The notes: a model not told the origin generated them from the sequence alone. DNA of 64,000 nucleotides from an uncultured Lachnospiraceae bacterium (GCA_910583835.1 CAJTYM010000015.1:1-64000); one strand, 5' to 3'; numbered from the stretch's first letter, positions 9,122 to 18,777 are shown. A program made the numbers and translations.

Positions 9122-10222
9122 ATGAGCTATGTAGAATTGAAAAATATCTGTAAAAAGTATAAGGGAAATGATAAAAATTCAGTGACGGATTTTAATTTAG
9201 AGATTGAAGAAAAGGAGTTTATTGCTTTTGTGGGACCGTCTGGGTGCGGGAAATCAACCACGCTGCGCATGATTGCCGGGTTTGAAGATATAACGTCAGG
9301 GGATTTGCTGATTGGCGGCAGCCGCATGAATGAGACGGCTCCGGCGGACCGCGGGATTTCCATGGTATTCCAGAACTATGCCTTGTATCCGCATATGACG
9401 GTAGAGAAAAACATTTCTTACGGTCTGAAGAATATGAAAGTCCCAGCCGCCGAGATTCAGAGGAAAGTAGACTGGGCAGTGGATATTCTGGGGCTTGCGG
9501 AGTACCGTTACAGAAAGCCCAAAAATCTCTCTGGCGGGCAGAGGCAGAGGGTTGCCCTTGGCAGGGCGATAGTCAAGAATCAGAAATTATTCCTCATGGA
9601 TGAGCCGCTCTCCAATCTGGACGCTAAGCTGCGGGTCAGCATGAGGAATGAAATCAGCAAACTTCACCGCAGCCTGGGGAGCACGACGATTTATGTTACC
9701 CATGACCAGGTGGAGGCGATGACGATGGCAGACCGCATTGTAATTATGAAAGACGGCGTTGTCCAGCAGGTCGGCAAGCCCATGGAATTATATGAGCATC
9801 CCATCAATAAATTTGTGGCTGGGTTTATCGGCTCCCCCCAGATGAATTTCTATGACGTTAAGGTGGATGGGGAAGGCATTGTATTTTCTGATGGGAAGAA
9901 GATGAAGCTGCCGGACGCCGTGAAAGGCAAACTGCGTGGATATGGGCAGGTAATCATGGGTATCCGCGGGGAGGATATTAAGCTGGATTCCTCAAACATG
10001 GAAGTTTACGCTGATAGCAGGCAGAAAGCAGTGATTGACAATACGGAGATTATGGGAAATGAAAATAATCTGTATTTTCAGTTCGGCGGCATTACAAGCG
10101 TTGCCAGGGTATCAAAATATGAAGTCAGCCAGGTCGGGGATGAAATTGATTTCGTGTTTATGCCCCACAAGATGCATTTCTTTGATGTGGAAACGGAACT
10201 GGCAATAGAAGCAGAAGCATAG
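9122..10222 (+). CDS. Sugar ABC transporter ATPase (MsmK/UgpC/MalK type)
   Basis: A 366-residue ATPase with the complete motif set: Walker A GPSGCGKST near residue 38, Q-loop VFQNYALYPHM, signature LSGGQRQRVALGRA, Walker B LFLMDEPLSNLD and H-loop VTHDQVEAM, followed by the C-terminal OB-fold regulatory domain of the MalK group. It energises the two upstream permeases. MsmK-type ATPases may serve several sugar importers, but here the gene is inside the operon. Its last 34 bases are part of a 35-bp tandem duplication that continues into the spacer before the GH32 gene. Confidence 0.95.
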   Translation: MSYVELKNICKKYKGNDKNSVTDFNLEIEEKEFIAFVGPSGCGKSTTLRMIAGFEDITSGDLLIGGSRMNETAPADRGISMVFQNYALYPHMTVEKNISYGLKNMKVPAAEIQRKVDWAVDILGLAEYRYRKPKNLSGGQRQRVALGRAIVKNQKLFLMDEPLSNLDAKLRVSMRNEISKLHRSLGSTTIYVTHDQVEAMTMADRIVIMKDGVVQQVGKPMELYEHPINKFVAGFIGSPQMNFYDVKVDGEGIVFSDGKKMKLPDAVKGKLRGYGQVIMGIRGEDIKLDSSNMEVYADSRQKAVIDNTEIMGNENNLYFQFGGITSVARVSKYEVSQVGDEIDFVFMPHKMHFFDVETELAIEAEA

Positions 10223-10267
10223 AGGAAACGGAGCTGGCAATACAAGCAGAAATATAATGGAAACGGA
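10189..10267 (+). repeat. 35-bp tandem duplication of the ATPase gene 3' end
   Basis: Copy 1 (10189-10223) is the last coding bases of the ATPase gene plus its stop. Copy 2 (10224-10258) repeats it with a few substitutions (both start GGAAACGGA and include CTGGCAATA, AAGCAGAA). A third partial copy starts at 10259 (GGAAACGGA). The period is exactly 35 bases. Confidence 0.85.
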
Positions 10268-10282
10268 AAGGCAGGATAAGAG

Positions 10283-11722
10283 ATGGATTTATTGGAAAAA
10301 GCAAGGCGGTATGAGGAAGAAAACCGTATCTCGGTCAAGGAAAGACCTGTATTCCATGTGACGCCAACGGTTGGCTGGATGAACGACCCCAATGGTTTTT
10401 CGGTGTATCAGGGGAAGGTACATCTGTTCTACCAGTATTATCCCTATGATACGAAGTGGGGACCGATGCATTGGGGACATCAGGTGACCGGGGATATGGT
10501 TCACTGGCAGGAATGTAAAGCTGCCCTTGCGCCAGATAAAGAATATGATAAGGATGGCTGTTTTTCGGGCAGCGCCATAGAGACGGCAAAGGGACATGTG
10601 CTCCTATATACGGGAGTCGCCATAGATAAAGGGCAGGAGCGGCAGAACCAGTGCATTGCAATTGGCGATGGCTCTGAATACCGGAAAACGGCGGATAACC
10701 CGGTTGTCACGGGTGAGATGCTGCCGGAGGGATTCAGCCGCAGAGATTTCCGGGACCCCAAAATCTGGAAAGATGGAGATTGTTATTATCTGGTGGCAGG
10801 CAGCCGGGACGAACATGGCAATGGGCAGGTGGTACTGTTTTCCAGTATGGATTTATACAATTGGAAATACGAAGGGGTATTGGCGCATAGCGGCGGCGAG
10901 ATTGGCAGTATGTGGGAGTGTCCAGACTTCTTTTCGCTGGACGGAACAGACGTCCTGATATGTTCACCACAGGACATGAAAGCAAAGGGATTTGAATTCC
11001 ATAATGGCAACAATGCGGTTTATTTTCTTGGCAGTTATGACAAGGAGCGAAAGATATTTACCAAAGGGAAACCTGTTTCCCTGGATTATGGGCTGGACTT
11101 TTATGCCCCGCAGACCACATGCCTGCCGGATGGAAGGCGAGTGCTAATCGCCTGGATGCAGTCATGGGATAACCCCTTTATCCCAGAGGGGCAGAAATGG
11201 AAAGGGATGATGACGCTGCCGCGGGAGCTTGCCGTCAAAAACGGCAGGCTGATACAGACGCCAGTCCGGGAACTGGAACGTTACTGGAAAAATAAAGTTT
11301 CCTATAGGAATGAGCAGATAGAGGGCGAGAGGCAGTTTGAGGGAATTTCTGGCAGGATAGTGGATTTCACGGTAGAAATTTTGTCTGGCAGTTTTCAAGA
11401 GTTTTCTGTCGATGTGGCGGCAAATCAAGAATATTTTACGAGGTTTACAATCTTTAAAGATAAGGGTATCATAGAAGCTGACCGTACCTATTCCGGTGTG
11501 GCAAGGGATATTGCCTGTATTCGGCGCGCAAGGATTGCCAGTTCTGGGGAGAGGCTGAAGCTGCGGTTCGTTATGGACAGAAATTCAGTGGAACTGTTTG
11601 TGAATGATGGGGAAATGGCGCTCAGCGCTGCGATTGACACTCCGCTTGAGGCGCAGGAGATACGGCTTGCTTGTGATGGCAGTGCGGTGGTTAATATGGA
11701 GAAATATGATATTGGTTTGTGA
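10283..11722 (+). CDS. GH32 beta-fructosidase (sucrose/fructan hydrolase)
   Basis: A 479-residue intracellular glycoside hydrolase family 32 enzyme that releases fructose from sucrose, sucrose-6-phosphate or short fructans. The three catalytic-site blocks are present: WMNDPNG with nucleophile Asp35, FRDP with transition-state-stabilising Asp158, and WECPD with acid/base Glu212. The five-bladed propeller is followed by a C-terminal beta-sandwich from about residue 340. There is no signal peptide, so it acts on imported sugar. Since uptake is by an ABC importer rather than a phosphotransferase system, the substrate is probably unphosphorylated, although annotation pipelines often call such proteins sucrose-6-phosphate hydrolase. 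Confidence 0.93.
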   Translation: MDLLEKARRYEEENRISVKERPVFHVTPTVGWMNDPNGFSVYQGKVHLFYQYYPYDTKWGPMHWGHQVTGDMVHWQECKAALAPDKEYDKDGCFSGSAIETAKGHVLLYTGVAIDKGQERQNQCIAIGDGSEYRKTADNPVVTGEMLPEGFSRRDFRDPKIWKDGDCYYLVAGSRDEHGNGQVVLFSSMDLYNWKYEGVLAHSGGEIGSMWECPDFFSLDGTDVLICSPQDMKAKGFEFHNGNNAVYFLGSYDKERKIFTKGKPVSLDYGLDFYAPQTTCLPDGRRVLIAWMQSWDNPFIPEGQKWKGMMTLPRELAVKNGRLIQTPVRELERYWKNKVSYRNEQIEGERQFEGISGRIVDFTVEILSGSFQEFSVDVAANQEYFTRFTIFKDKGIIEADRTYSGVARDIACIRRARIASSGERLKLRFVMDRNSVELFVNDGEMALSAAIDTPLEAQEIRLACDGSAVVNMEKYDIGL

Positions 11723-11733
11723 AAGGAGTATTT

Positions 11734-12690
11734 ATGGATGTCGTTGCATTAGGAGAATTGTTGATTGATTTTACGGACAATGGCGTCAGCAGCCAGGGAA
11801 ACCATCTGTTTGAAGCCAATCCGGGCGGCGCGCCCTGCAATGTGCTTTCCTGTCTGCAGAAGCTGGGGCATTCCACGGCGTTTATCGGCAAGGTTGGCAA
11901 AGATTCTTTCGGGGAATTGCTGGCGTCTGCGGTTCGGGAGCAGGGAATCTGTACAGATGGCCTGCGGTTTGATGAAGAAGTGCCAACAACGCTTGCGTTT
12001 GTGCACACCAAGCCGGATGGGGACAGGGATTTTTCTTTTTACCGCAATCCTGGAGCAGATATGATGTTGGGAAAAGAAGAAGTGTCCCAGAAACTTGTGC
12101 AGTCTGCGAAGATATTTCATTTTGGCAGCCTTTCCATGACTTCGGAAAGGTCGGAGGCGGCAACGAAGTATGCGATTGAGACAGCGAAAGAAAGCGGAGC
12201 CTTGGTATCGTTTGACCCTAATTTAAGGCCGCCGCTGTGGAAGGACTTGCAGACAGCGAAAGCAAAGATACAGTATGGCCTGTCTCAGTGCGATATCTTA
12301 AAGATATCGGATAATGAAATAGAATTTATGACCGGGCAGGAGGATATTGAAAAAGGCGTGCTGCAGCTGCTTAAAGAATACCATATCCCGCTTGTCTGCG
12401 CTACCATGGGCAAAGATGGCAGCAAAGCTTTTTACCGCGGAAACATTGTCGTGGGAAACCCATTTCTCTCAGAGGAAACAGTTGAGACCACGGGGGCAGG
12501 GGATACATTCTGCGGATGTATGCTGCATTTTGTCTTACGGTATGGTCTGGAGGGATTTACACAGGAGGTCTTGCAGGAAATGCTGTCCTTTGCCAATGCA
12601 GCAGCCTGCCTGGTGACGACAAGGAAAGGGGCGCTGCGGGTGATGCCGTCCGTTTCAGAAATCGAAAGTTTCAGAAAGGAGAACAGCTGA
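11734..12690 (+). CDS. PfkB-family fructokinase
   Basis: A 318-residue ribokinase/PfkB-type sugar kinase that would phosphorylate fructose released by the upstream GH32 enzyme. It shows the N-terminal sugar-binding block (GELLIDF, NPGGAPCN) and the C-terminal ATP/anion-hole motif TTGAGDTFCG with the catalytic Asp. ATG 11734 is preferred because AAAGGAG sits 5-6 bases upstream; the in-frame GTG 15 bases earlier overlaps the GH32 stop. It overlaps the next gene by one base, indicating coupled translation. Confidence 0.93.
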   Translation: MDVVALGELLIDFTDNGVSSQGNHLFEANPGGAPCNVLSCLQKLGHSTAFIGKVGKDSFGELLASAVREQGICTDGLRFDEEVPTTLAFVHTKPDGDRDFSFYRNPGADMMLGKEEVSQKLVQSAKIFHFGSLSMTSERSEAATKYAIETAKESGALVSFDPNLRPPLWKDLQTAKAKIQYGLSQCDILKISDNEIEFMTGQEDIEKGVLQLLKEYHIPLVCATMGKDGSKAFYRGNIVVGNPFLSEETVETTGAGDTFCGCMLHFVLRYGLEGFTQEVLQEMLSFANAAACLVTTRKGALRVMPSVSEIESFRKENS

Positions 12691-12923
12691 TGCGGGAAAT
12701 GACGATTGAATTAGATACCATTGATAAAGTAAAGAGATTTGTCAGCCTTATTTCTGCATTTGACGGCGATTTCGATATTCTTGCGGGAAGGTATGTCATC
12801 GATGCAAAATCAATCCTGGGAATTTTCAGCGTGGATTTATCAAAACCGTTGACGTTGAGGGTTGGACATGAGGATGACTGGGAAAATGTGAGGGGTGCGC
12901 TGCAGGAGTTTATGTGCCATTGA
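12690..12923 (+). CDS. HPr/Crh-like protein lacking the phosphorylatable His
   Basis: A 77-residue protein with HPr-fold features. The segment DAKSILGIFSVDLSKPL corresponds to the Ser-46 regulatory helix of HPr (AKSIMGVMSL), with the equivalent serine at Ser41. The N-terminal HARPA motif with the active-site His-15 of phosphotransferase HPr is absent; the aligned stretch here is IDKVKRFVSLISAF. A His-less, Ser-retaining HPr is the hallmark of Crh, the Bacillus partner of CcpA in catabolite repression, so a regulatory rather than sugar-phosphorylating role is plausible (inferred). Last gene of the sucrose/fructan operon, start overlapping the fructokinase stop, with AAAGGAG upstream. Confidence 0.75.
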   Translation: MREMTIELDTIDKVKRFVSLISAFDGDFDILAGRYVIDAKSILGIFSVDLSKPLTLRVGHEDDWENVRGALQEFMCH

Positions 12924-12959
12924 CACAGCCATTAAAATAACAGAATATTAGGTAAAAAG

Positions 12960-13000
12960 GGCAGCCTCCTTGTCCCCCATACGGAAGTGTCTGTAGGTGG
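12960..13000 (-). pseudogene. Fragment of the small membrane-protein gene found at 18.9 kb
   Basis: Forty-one bases match 18936-18976 at 36 of 41 positions, all five differences being transitions. Read on the minus strand it gives Y-R-H-F-R-M-G-D-K-E-A-A against Y-G-Y-F-R-T-G-D-K-E-A-A of the intact gene. The rest of the 12924-13190 spacer shows no gene. The fragment and the intact gene lie on opposite sides of the giant secreted protein gene in the same orientation. Confidence 0.7.
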
Positions 13001-13190
13001 TGCTATAAGAAAAAAGTGCCAAAAAAGAGAAAATAATCCATATGGTTTTGTGGTTTATGTTGCTAAAATGGAAAATGAAAATGCATGCTTAATCAGAATT
13101 GGCGGAATAAGTTTTGTTTTTCATATGAAAATTGTGAAAAGAGCATAGCAGCATGAGGAAAAAAAGGGACAGCAAAGGAGTGCAGAGAAA

Positions 13191-16100
13191 GTGAAAAAGA
13201 AAAAATGGATGACAAAAACAGTGGCGTTTGTTCTGGCTGCGGCGCTTATTCCATGGCAGCCGCAGATAGTTATGGCGGAAGCTGGAACGACGGCAGCCAA
13301 TGAGGGGACAGTGCAGGAGACTACATTGCCGGCTGCTGCGGATTACAGCCAATCGGAAGATATCAAGGCGTCTGTCATAGGGGCATCGGGAAAACAGGAC
13401 ATGAAACCGAACCAGTATCTGATAGCAATGACCGGAGGGTTAAGTGCGGAAGGAACGGATCAGGCGGCGGCTTTTGTAAAAGACGATACGGCAACTGGGC
13501 AGGCCCATCCGCTTGGCGGCGCACGGATGGGCTACCTCCAATTTGACGTAGATCCACAGATGGAAGCAAAAGATGTGGTTAGGGCGACAGTCACGGTCAA
13601 TGTCGCAAGTGTAAACGGTAATATTGGCGCTGATAAAACAAAGGCAGCGCTGTTTATGGTGGATGCCTTGCCTGCTGCTGTAGATACAGCGAATGCAGCG
13701 ACCTACCCCGCTAAGAATGGGGACTATTCATACACTGCAGCCGCCTGGTCTGACCGTATGGTAGGTCAAGGGGACAGCGGGGAGATAAGCTTTGACGTGA
13801 CAAAGATGGTGAGGTCAGCCTTTGCATCAAAGTCAGGTCATGCTTCCTTCCGTCTGCAGACCGTGAATGCTGGTTTCTATATCTGGGCAACGGCAGATAA
13901 GATGCCATCGCTTAAAATAGAGAAATCTGTGACAGCAGGTGGTTCCGGCAGCCAGACGGAGGCGGGGAATCTGCGTATCTCAACGTCTTCTAAGGCTTCT
14001 GCAGAGGGAAACATCACACAGGCAGCTTTTGCAGCGGATGAAACGGCGACCGGAAGCATAGATGCCACGGGAGTTCCGGCGGACGAGGACCGGGTGGGGT
14101 ATCTTAAGTTCATCTGGGATGCCGGACTGACGGCAGAGGAAGTCAGCGAGGCGGCGGTGAGCATCCATGTGGCGAGAGCGGAGGATGGCATTGGAAACTA
14201 TCAGACGAAAGCAGCATTGTTTGAAGTCGTGACGCCGGATGACGCAGACCCTGGCCGGGAGGAAACTTATCCGGCAAAAGATGGGAACTACGGCAAAGAG
14301 GCAGCTGTCTATTCCAATGAGTGGATTGGCGGCAATAATCTTGGAGTAAAGACTTTTGATGTGACTCAGATTGTGAAAGCTGCTATTGCCAGCGGCAGGA
14401 ATTCAGCGGCTTTCCGCCTGCAGACCGTAATATCCGGCTTTTCTGTCTCCGTTTCTGCGGGCAGCGCGCCTTCGCTGAATATTACGAATGCGGCTGAGAA
14501 AGCGCAGACGAAGACCTCTTACGATCTGTTTGAATGCATGTACCAGATTACAGACAGTAAGTCAGGCAAGATGCTTATGCTTGACGGCGGGCTGAAAGTG
14601 GATTCAGAGGCTGCGCGCGATGATGATACTTTGTTTAACATTGTCCGCTATGGAGATTTGGCTGTGGAAGATTCCCTGGACAACGTGCCGGCCGCTTTGC
14701 AGACGGCTTCTATGGGCAGCTATTTTGCACTGGCAAAGGGGGACGGCGTTGGCACGGCAGTGAAGACCAATACCAAGATAGCGGAAGACCGCTCCCAGCA
14801 GTTTATCTTGCAGAAATCTCCCAATTGGAGCGAAGATTATCTGGCGTATAAGATTTACCACCCCCTGTCCAGAACCTATATCGGTTACGATACGGCAGAA
14901 CCGCATACCCTGCAGGTATATGGAAGTACGGCGCCAGATTATGATTTTGTATTTACCAGGAAGGAATATTCGGATTTGGGAAAAATACGCACGATTCCCG
15001 GCTACCAGAAATTGTCAGAGAATGAGAAGAAGAGAGTCATCGACCTGCTCGGCGGCATCGGCGCGTATAGCTTGTTCAAGTGGGGAGGGACCGGAAATAC
15101 AACAGCATCTTTTGGCTATCGTGGAATGGCGGAACTGGAGAAACTGTATGGTAACCTGACGGCGACAACGGCAGATGAGCAGGCGGCAAAAATCCGTTCT
15201 ATCATGAAAGACAACATTTTTTCCGGGCAGACGAATTGGTATGGTTTGCCGAAACTGCCGGGTGCAGATGATGTGAAGCTGGAAATCAGGAGCGAAACAT
15301 ATGGAAAATATGATTTTTGGCGCGGAACCATGCTGAATGGAACAAGATATGAACTGGTAATCACAGATGCCTATGCCACGCAGACTGTAAATCTCCATAT
15401 TGAGGACCAGAACACGGCGATTGCCAATGGGAAAAATGCCATGGAAGCTATCAAACAGATTCCATATCCGCTGCGAAAAGACATCAGGAATATGTTTATC
15501 CGCAATGATGGGGCAAATAGCTATAACTGTGGCGGCGGCAGTTTTTATATGAGGACTAACTGGGTTTCTTCCGTAGATAATGTGGCAATGTACATGACCC
15601 ATGAGTTCGGCCATAATATGGATCAGGTATATAATATAAATGGCAGCGGCAAATGGGGGACGGCGAGAAATGATGATGTGGTAGGCATCTCGGAATATGG
15701 AAGCAGCAACAATTCTGAAGATTTGGCTGATTTTGGCAGGCTCTATTTCCAGAGTTATGGGAATGTGAACCGGATGTACGCCCTGCGCCAGATGTGCCCC
15801 AACCGTTACCGGGAATACGTTGCCATGCTGCTAAAGACAGGCTACTCAGACATTCTGATGGATAAGACAGAACAGATGGAGCAGGGAGCGAACAGGGGCG
15901 AACTGAGGCAGATGATTGCCAAAGCTGAGAAGAAGGCGGCAAAAGAGGGTATCTATGCGGAGGAAACCATGCAGGCATTGCGGGAGGCATTGGATACGGC
16001 AAAACTGTGGCTGGATTCGCCGGACGCCACCCAAACTGAGATTGATGAAGCGTGCACGGCGCTGGAACGTGCAGTAAATGGTTTGGAATTTGCAGAATTT

Positions 16101-18770
16101 GGACGCATTGCATACTTCTCTTTTGACGATACGGAAAATGGGTTTACCGGAGGCAGCGCCATGGCTGTGAACAAGGGAACGCCCATATTGGATGCGGATG
16201 CAAACAAGGGCAAGGCCTTAAAGCTGGACGGTTCGGGAAGTAATTACCTTGCCGTTACCGGGAAAGACGGTGCGCCGCTGCTGACGGAATATGAGGAAAT
16301 TACCATTTCTTTCTGGAGCAAGGTAAACAATGCCAAGACAAACTGGGCGTTCTATGGGGCGGCGGATGATAAGGCTCCGGTGTACAACAGGGAAGTATAT
16401 CTGGGAGTTCTTGACAAGGGAACTTCCATAGCGGCAGAGCGGTATAAGAATACAGGAAAGCGTCCCAGCGTCCCATCGGCACAAGCGGTCCAGAATGCAT
16501 GGAGGCTTGTGACCGTTGCTGTTGGAAAAGAGCAGACCAGCATTTATGTCAATGGCGTTAAGAGCGCTGAAGAAAAGAGCAGTATCCTCCTGAAAGACAT
16601 CTTTGGTGAAGACAGCATACTCTACATTGGCAAGGCGAATTGGGGAACTGGGGAATATTTCAACGGATTGTTGGATGAATTCACCATATACAATTACGCC
16701 ATGACCGCGGACTGGGCAGAGCAGCTGTATCAGACTGGAAAAGAGCCTTCCAGTGCGGAGGTTGAGGCGGTAAGGGAAAATCAGGAAAAAGCGGCCCAGG
16801 CGGTAAAGGCAATCGAAGAGATTGGTGAGGTCAGCTACTGCAAATCCGTGAAGAACAGGATTGACGCGGCAAGGAACGCGTATGAGGCGCTCAGTTCTGC
16901 CCAGAAACTCCTGGTGGGCGATGCGCTGAAAACATTGACTGCTGCCGAAGAAGCATATGCGGCTGCCAAGGAAGCGTTTGATGAACGGGCAGGCAAGAGG
17001 ATCGCCTACTTTACCTTTGATGACGAACAGAGCGGATTTGCTAGCGAATATGCCAAGGCTGTGAATAAAGGGACGCCAGTGCTGGCGGAAGATGCCAAGA
17101 AAGGAAAGTCCTTGAGTTTAGACGGTAAAAACAGCAATTACCTGAAAGTCACAGATAAAGACGGCAAGCCGTTGCTGACAGCTTATGATGCGGTTACAAT
17201 CTGCTACTGGGGAAAAGTAGGAAGTATGACGGCAAGCAACTGGAGTTTCTTTGCCTCAGGGAATAACCGCCAGCAAATCAGGAATCATGAAATATATGCA
17301 GGGATTCTTGATAAGGGAGATAATATTGAGGTGCAGCGTTATAAGAATTCAGGAGCCCGCCCAGCATCCGTGACAGGAGCATCGGCAGCAGACGAGTGGA
17401 AGTTTATCAGCATCGTCATAGATGAGGGCAAGACGACATTATACATCAATGGGCAAAAGTCCGGGGAAAAGAACAGCGATTACCTGCTCTCAGATATCCT
17501 CGGGGACGACAGTATCTGTTATATCGGACGTGCCAACTGGTCAACCGGAGAATATTTCCAAGGTCTGATTGACGAGTACAGCATTTACAATTTTGCGCTG
17601 ACAGGGGCGCAGATTGCAGCCGCCTATCAGGGAGAGCCGGTAGAGCAGGCAGCAGTGGACAAAGTAAAGGACCTGATAGATGGGATAGGGACCGTTACGC
17701 TGACAGCGTTCGTGAAAGAGAAAATTGAGGCGGCCAGGGCGGCTTATGAGAAACTGCCGGAGAGCCAAAAAGCGCTGGTGGCAAATATAGCGTTGTTGGA
17801 GGAAGCGGAGAGAGAATATAAGAGGCTGGAAGAAGAGGCGAAAGACCCAGAGGAACCGGACCCAGAAAATCCAGACCCGGAGAAGCCGGACCCAGAAAAT
17901 CCAGACCCCGAGAAGCCGGATCCAGAGAAGCCGGACCCAGAAAAACCGGACCCGGAGAAGCCAGACCCAGAAAAACCAGACCCGGAGAATCCAGACCCAG
18001 AAAAACCAGACCCGGAGAAGCCAGACCCGGGGAATTCTGGCTCAGGGAATCAGAATCCAGGGAATCCTGGCTCAGAGAATCAGAATCCAGGGAATCCTGG
18101 CTCAGGGAATCCGGGAGGGAACATAGGACTGCCCAGGGAAGAAGACATATTTAATGAAAACCCAGGGCTGCCTCAGGGAAATTCCGAGGAATCCGCCAAG
18201 TCAGCGTTTGGCGTCCTTACCGCCCGCGTGGTAAAATCCAGCAGCAATTCCCATAAACTGAAGTGGAAGAAGGTAAAAGGCGCGCAGGGGTATGTGGTCT
18301 TAGGAAGCCTGTGCAATCAAAAAGGCAAGAAGTACAAGTATGAACTGCTGAAAATCATAGAGAAGAACAGCATAACCACTTATACCCATAAGAAACTGAA
18401 GAAAGGCACCTATTATAAATATATCGTGCAGGCATATAAGATAGTGGATGGGAAGTTACAAATCATTGCAACCTCAAAGTCCATGCATGCTGCCACTGCA
18501 GGTGGAAAATATGGGAATGTAAGTTCGTTCAAGCTGAATAAGAGCAAAGTGACGCTGAAAAAAGGCAAGAAATTTACAATCAAGGCAAAAGAAATCAAGA
18601 AGAATAAGAAATTAAGCCGTCACCGCAAGACAGCTTATGAGTCAAGTAATCCCCAAGTGGCGACGGTGAGCAAAAAGGGCATTGTAAAGGCGAAGAAAAA
18701 AGGAAGCTGCTATATCTATGTATATGCCCAGAATGGTATCTATAAGAGGCTGAAAGTCAAAGTGAAATAA
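13191..18770 (+). CDS. Giant secreted multidomain putative zinc metallopeptidase
   Basis: A protein of 1859 residues with a signal peptide (KKKKW then a hydrophobic run ending near IVMAEAG). Approximate order: two DNRLRE-like beta domains (54-245, 259-437); a beta-rich domain (444-600); a catalytic region with HEFGH at 804-808 and a downstream Glu843 in NNSEDLADF, the HExxH...E pattern of gluzincin metallopeptidases; a FIVAR-like helical segment (900-965); two LamG/concanavalin-like lectin domains (970-1183, 1267-1480), each followed by a helical segment; a Pro-Asp-Pro-Glu-Lys repeat linker (1552-1615); an Asn/Gly/Pro linker; an FN3-like domain; and a terminal Big_2 domain. There is no LPXTG anchor. 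It probably cleaves host or dietary glycoproteins (inferred). The exact peptidase family is uncertain (M60-, M26- and M34-like options). The GTG start has AAAGGAG 10 bases ahead. Confidence 0.8.
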   Translation: MKKKKWMTKTVAFVLAAALIPWQPQIVMAEAGTTAANEGTVQETTLPAAADYSQSEDIKASVIGASGKQDMKPNQYLIAMTGGLSAEGTDQAAAFVKDDTATGQAHPLGGARMGYLQFDVDPQMEAKDVVRATVTVNVASVNGNIGADKTKAALFMVDALPAAVDTANAATYPAKNGDYSYTAAAWSDRMVGQGDSGEISFDVTKMVRSAFASKSGHASFRLQTVNAGFYIWATADKMPSLKIEKSVTAGGSGSQTEAGNLRISTSSKASAEGNITQAAFAADETATGSIDATGVPADEDRVGYLKFIWDAGLTAEEVSEAAVSIHVARAEDGIGNYQTKAALFEVVTPDDADPGREETYPAKDGNYGKEAAVYSNEWIGGNNLGVKTFDVTQIVKAAIASGRNSAAFRLQTVISGFSVSVSAGSAPSLNITNAAEKAQTKTSYDLFECMYQITDSKSGKMLMLDGGLKVDSEAARDDDTLFNIVRYGDLAVEDSLDNVPAALQTASMGSYFALAKGDGVGTAVKTNTKIAEDRSQQFILQKSPNWSEDYLAYKIYHPLSRTYIGYDTAEPHTLQVYGSTAPDYDFVFTRKEYSDLGKIRTIPGYQKLSENEKKRVIDLLGGIGAYSLFKWGGTGNTTASFGYRGMAELEKLYGNLTATTADEQAAKIRSIMKDNIFSGQTNWYGLPKLPGADDVKLEIRSETYGKYDFWRGTMLNGTRYELVITDAYATQTVNLHIEDQNTAIANGKNAMEAIKQIPYPLRKDIRNMFIRNDGANSYNCGGGSFYMRTNWVSSVDNVAMYMTHEFGHNMDQVYNINGSGKWGTARNDDVVGISEYGSSNNSEDLADFGRLYFQSYGNVNRMYALRQMCPNRYREYVAMLLKTGYSDILMDKTEQMEQGANRGELRQMIAKAEKKAAKEGIYAEETMQALREALDTAKLWLDSPDATQTEIDEACTALERAVNGLEFAEFGRIAYFSFDDTENGFTGGSAMAVNKGTPILDADANKGKALKLDGSGSNYLAVTGKDGAPLLTEYEEITISFWSKVNNAKTNWAFYGAADDKAPVYNREVYLGVLDKGTSIAAERYKNTGKRPSVPSAQAVQNAWRLVTVAVGKEQTSIYVNGVKSAEEKSSILLKDIFGEDSILYIGKANWGTGEYFNGLLDEFTIYNYAMTADWAEQLYQTGKEPSSAEVEAVRENQEKAAQAVKAIEEIGEVSYCKSVKNRIDAARNAYEALSSAQKLLVGDALKTLTAAEEAYAAAKEAFDERAGKRIAYFTFDDEQSGFASEYAKAVNKGTPVLAEDAKKGKSLSLDGKNSNYLKVTDKDGKPLLTAYDAVTICYWGKVGSMTASNWSFFASGNNRQQIRNHEIYAGILDKGDNIEVQRYKNSGARPASVTGASAADEWKFISIVIDEGKTTLYINGQKSGEKNSDYLLSDILGDDSICYIGRANWSTGEYFQGLIDEYSIYNFALTGAQIAAAYQGEPVEQAAVDKVKDLIDGIGTVTLTAFVKEKIEAARAAYEKLPESQKALVANIALLEEAEREYKRLEEEAKDPEEPDPENPDPEKPDPENPDPEKPDPEKPDPEKPDPEKPDPEKPDPENPDPEKPDPEKPDPGNSGSGNQNPGNPGSENQNPGNPGSGNPGGNIGLPREEDIFNENPGLPQGNSEESAKSAFGVLTARVVKSSSNSHKLKWKKVKGAQGYVVLGSLCNQKGKKYKYELLKIIEKNSITTYTHKKLKKGTYYKYIVQAYKIVDGKLQIIATSKSMHAATAGGKYGNVSSFKLNKSKVTLKKGKKFTIKAKEIKKNKKLSRHRKTAYESSNPQVATVSKKGIVKAKKKGSCYIYVYAQNGIYKRLKVKVK
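17845..18030 (+). repeat. In-frame 15-bp tandem repeats encoding a PDPEK/PDPEN linker
   Basis: About a dozen 15-base units (CCAGACCCGGAGAAG and variants) encode a Pro/Asp/Glu/Lys-rich linker typical of wall-spanning stalks. The following ~85 bases hold a second degenerate repeat (GGGAATCCTGGCTCA-type). Unit number is likely to vary between strains. Confidence 0.9.
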
Positions 18771-18777
18771 GGCATAG

